From the NCBI GenBank assembly GCA_028693775.1, contig JAQUUS010000085.1, forward strand, positions 1 to 7,101: DNA of 7,101 nt. The letters are read 5' to 3'. Position 1 is the stretch's first letter. Each line of letters opens with the position of its first letter. This stretch comes from Alphaproteobacteria bacterium. Its GTDB lineage: Bacteria > Pseudomonadota > Alphaproteobacteria > UBA9219. Of this stretch, positions 6,248 through 7,101 are shown piece by piece. The position numbers and the translations under genes are program-made. The notes beneath the pieces were generated by a model. That model was not told where the DNA came from. It did no database searches and saw nothing but the letters and a program-made list of their open reading frames with translations.

Positions 6248-7101
6248 CATTTCTCTGGCAAAGGTGGAGCCAGAGTCGGGCCTTAAAGCCGCTCTGGCGC
6301 AGGAACCTCAAGACGTCGTCGAAACCGTCACCGTCTCTAGCCTTCGCGGGCGGGGCGGCGCGGGATTCCCCACGGGGCTTAAGTGGCGGTTGGCCGCGCA
6401 AGCTCCGGGCGAGAACAAGGTTATTATTTGCAATGCCGACGAAGGCGAACCCGGCACGTTTAAGGATCGTTTGATCCTTTCCGAGTGGGCCGATCTTGTT
6501 TTCGAGGGCATGATTATCGCCGGGTATGCCGTCGGGGCTGAGCTTGGCGTTATTTATCTGCGCGGCGAATACGCCTATCTTCGCCAGCCGTTGGAAGATC
6601 GGTTAGAAGAACGTCGCAAGACGGGGATGTTGGGGAACAACGTTCACGGCAAGAAGGGCTTTAAATTCGATATTCATATTCACATAGGCTGCGGTGCCTA
6701 TGTTTGCGGCGAGGAGTCGGCTTTGATCGAGTCGCTCGAAGGCAAGCGCGGCGAACCTCGCAACCGTCCCCCCTTCCCTGTTTCCGAAGGGTTGCACGGG
6801 TTGCCGACGGTGGTAAACAACGTCGAGACGCTGGCATGGGTCGCGGCGATATTTGCGTTCGGGCCGGAGTGGTTCAAGAGCGTGGGCACGGAGAAATCGT
6901 CTGGCTTCAAGCTTTTGAGCATCTCAGGCGACGTCGAAAGGCCGGGCGTTTATGAGTTCCCCATGGGGACGAAGATCAGCGCCATTCTGGAGGCGGCAGG
7001 TGCGGTAAATCCGAAGGCGGCCGTTATCGGCGGCGCGTCGGGGATTCTCGTTCCGGCCAAGGACTTTAAGCGGGCGGTTTGCTTTGAAGACGTCGCCACA
7101 G
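6237..7101 (+). CDS. NuoF/HoxF-like NADH- and FMN-binding subunit (3' truncated by window)
   Basis: This is the 51-kDa-type flavoprotein that oxidises or reduces NAD(H) through FMN. An open frame of 288 codons runs from ATG 6237 to the window end without a stop. Motifs in order: LRGRGGAGFPTGLKW (36-50, glycine-rich nucleotide site), CNADEGEPGTFKDR (65-78, FMN site), YLRGEY (107-112), GCGAYVCGEESALIE (151-165), GKRGEPR (169-175) and VVNNVETL. The later part, LLSISGD..PGVYE and the VPAKD..FED block, resembles HoxF of NAD-reducing hydrogenase as I remember it. The expected [4Fe-4S] motif (SCGxCxPCR) lies beyond the edge. The protein lacks the extra N-terminal domain of FdsB or cyanobacterial HoxF. 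The ATG falls inside the end of the NuoE-like gene, with only a weak AGAAAGA upstream, so translation is probably coupled. Cys152 replaces the usual alanine. Confidence 0.9.
   Translation, partial: MQNSISLAKVEPESGLKAALAQEPQDVVETVTVSSLRGRGGAGFPTGLKWRLAAQAPGENKVIICNADEGEPGTFKDRLILSEWADLVFEGMIIAGYAVGAELGVIYLRGEYAYLRQPLEDRLEERRKTGMLGNNVHGKKGFKFDIHIHIGCGAYVCGEESALIESLEGKRGEPRNRPPFPVSEGLHGLPTVVNNVETLAWVAAIFAFGPEWFKSVGTEKSSGFKLLSISGDVERPGVYEFPMGTKISAILEAAGAVNPKAAVIGGASGILVPAKDFKRAVCFEDVAT

Overview
The window looks like a chromosomal segment of an alphaproteobacterium. The strongest marker is a DivL-type cell-cycle sensor kinase with tyrosine in place of the H-box histidine, a protein known from the alphaproteobacterial CckA-CtrA pathway. 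It sits in an overlapping pair with tsaE. A TTAA-N7-TTAA box of the CtrA type and GANTC sites inside intergenic repeats fit the same group. No rRNA, tRNA, CRISPR array, insertion sequence or integrase was found.

Layout, left to right. (1) Positions 1-24 hold the first eight codons of a minus-strand gene with a very strong ribosome binding site. (2) An AT-rich divergent intergenic region separates it from a plus-strand XRE-family regulator with a C-terminal sensor-like domain (200-856). (3) A 216-base gap carries one copy of a dispersed two-hairpin repeat, a consensus -10 hexamer and a short palindrome. (4) divL (1073-3550) overlaps tsaE (3540-3968) by 11 bases. (5) A second copy of the repeat closes that unit. 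(6) A CtrA-like box precedes an unrecognised 428-residue hydrophilic protein (4179-5465), which is followed by a perfect 11-bp hairpin. (7) The window ends in a NuoE-like gene (5675-6247) overlapping a NuoF-like gene (6237 to beyond the end). Together these form an NADH-oxidising FMN/iron-sulfur diaphorase module. By remembered sequence it is closer to HoxF of NAD-linked hydrogenases than to respiratory Complex I.

Functionally this is a mosaic. DivL (cell-cycle signalling) and TsaE (t6A tRNA modification) are co-transcribed housekeeping genes. The regulator, the orphan protein and the diaphorase look like separate transcription units divided by repeats and hairpins. The most interesting points are the DivL H-box, where both the phosphoacceptor and the following acidic residue are changed, the CtrA-like box upstream of the orphan gene, and the separate NuoE/NuoF pair that resembles the fused HoxF diaphorase. 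Family assignments rest on motifs and memory; no database search was possible.
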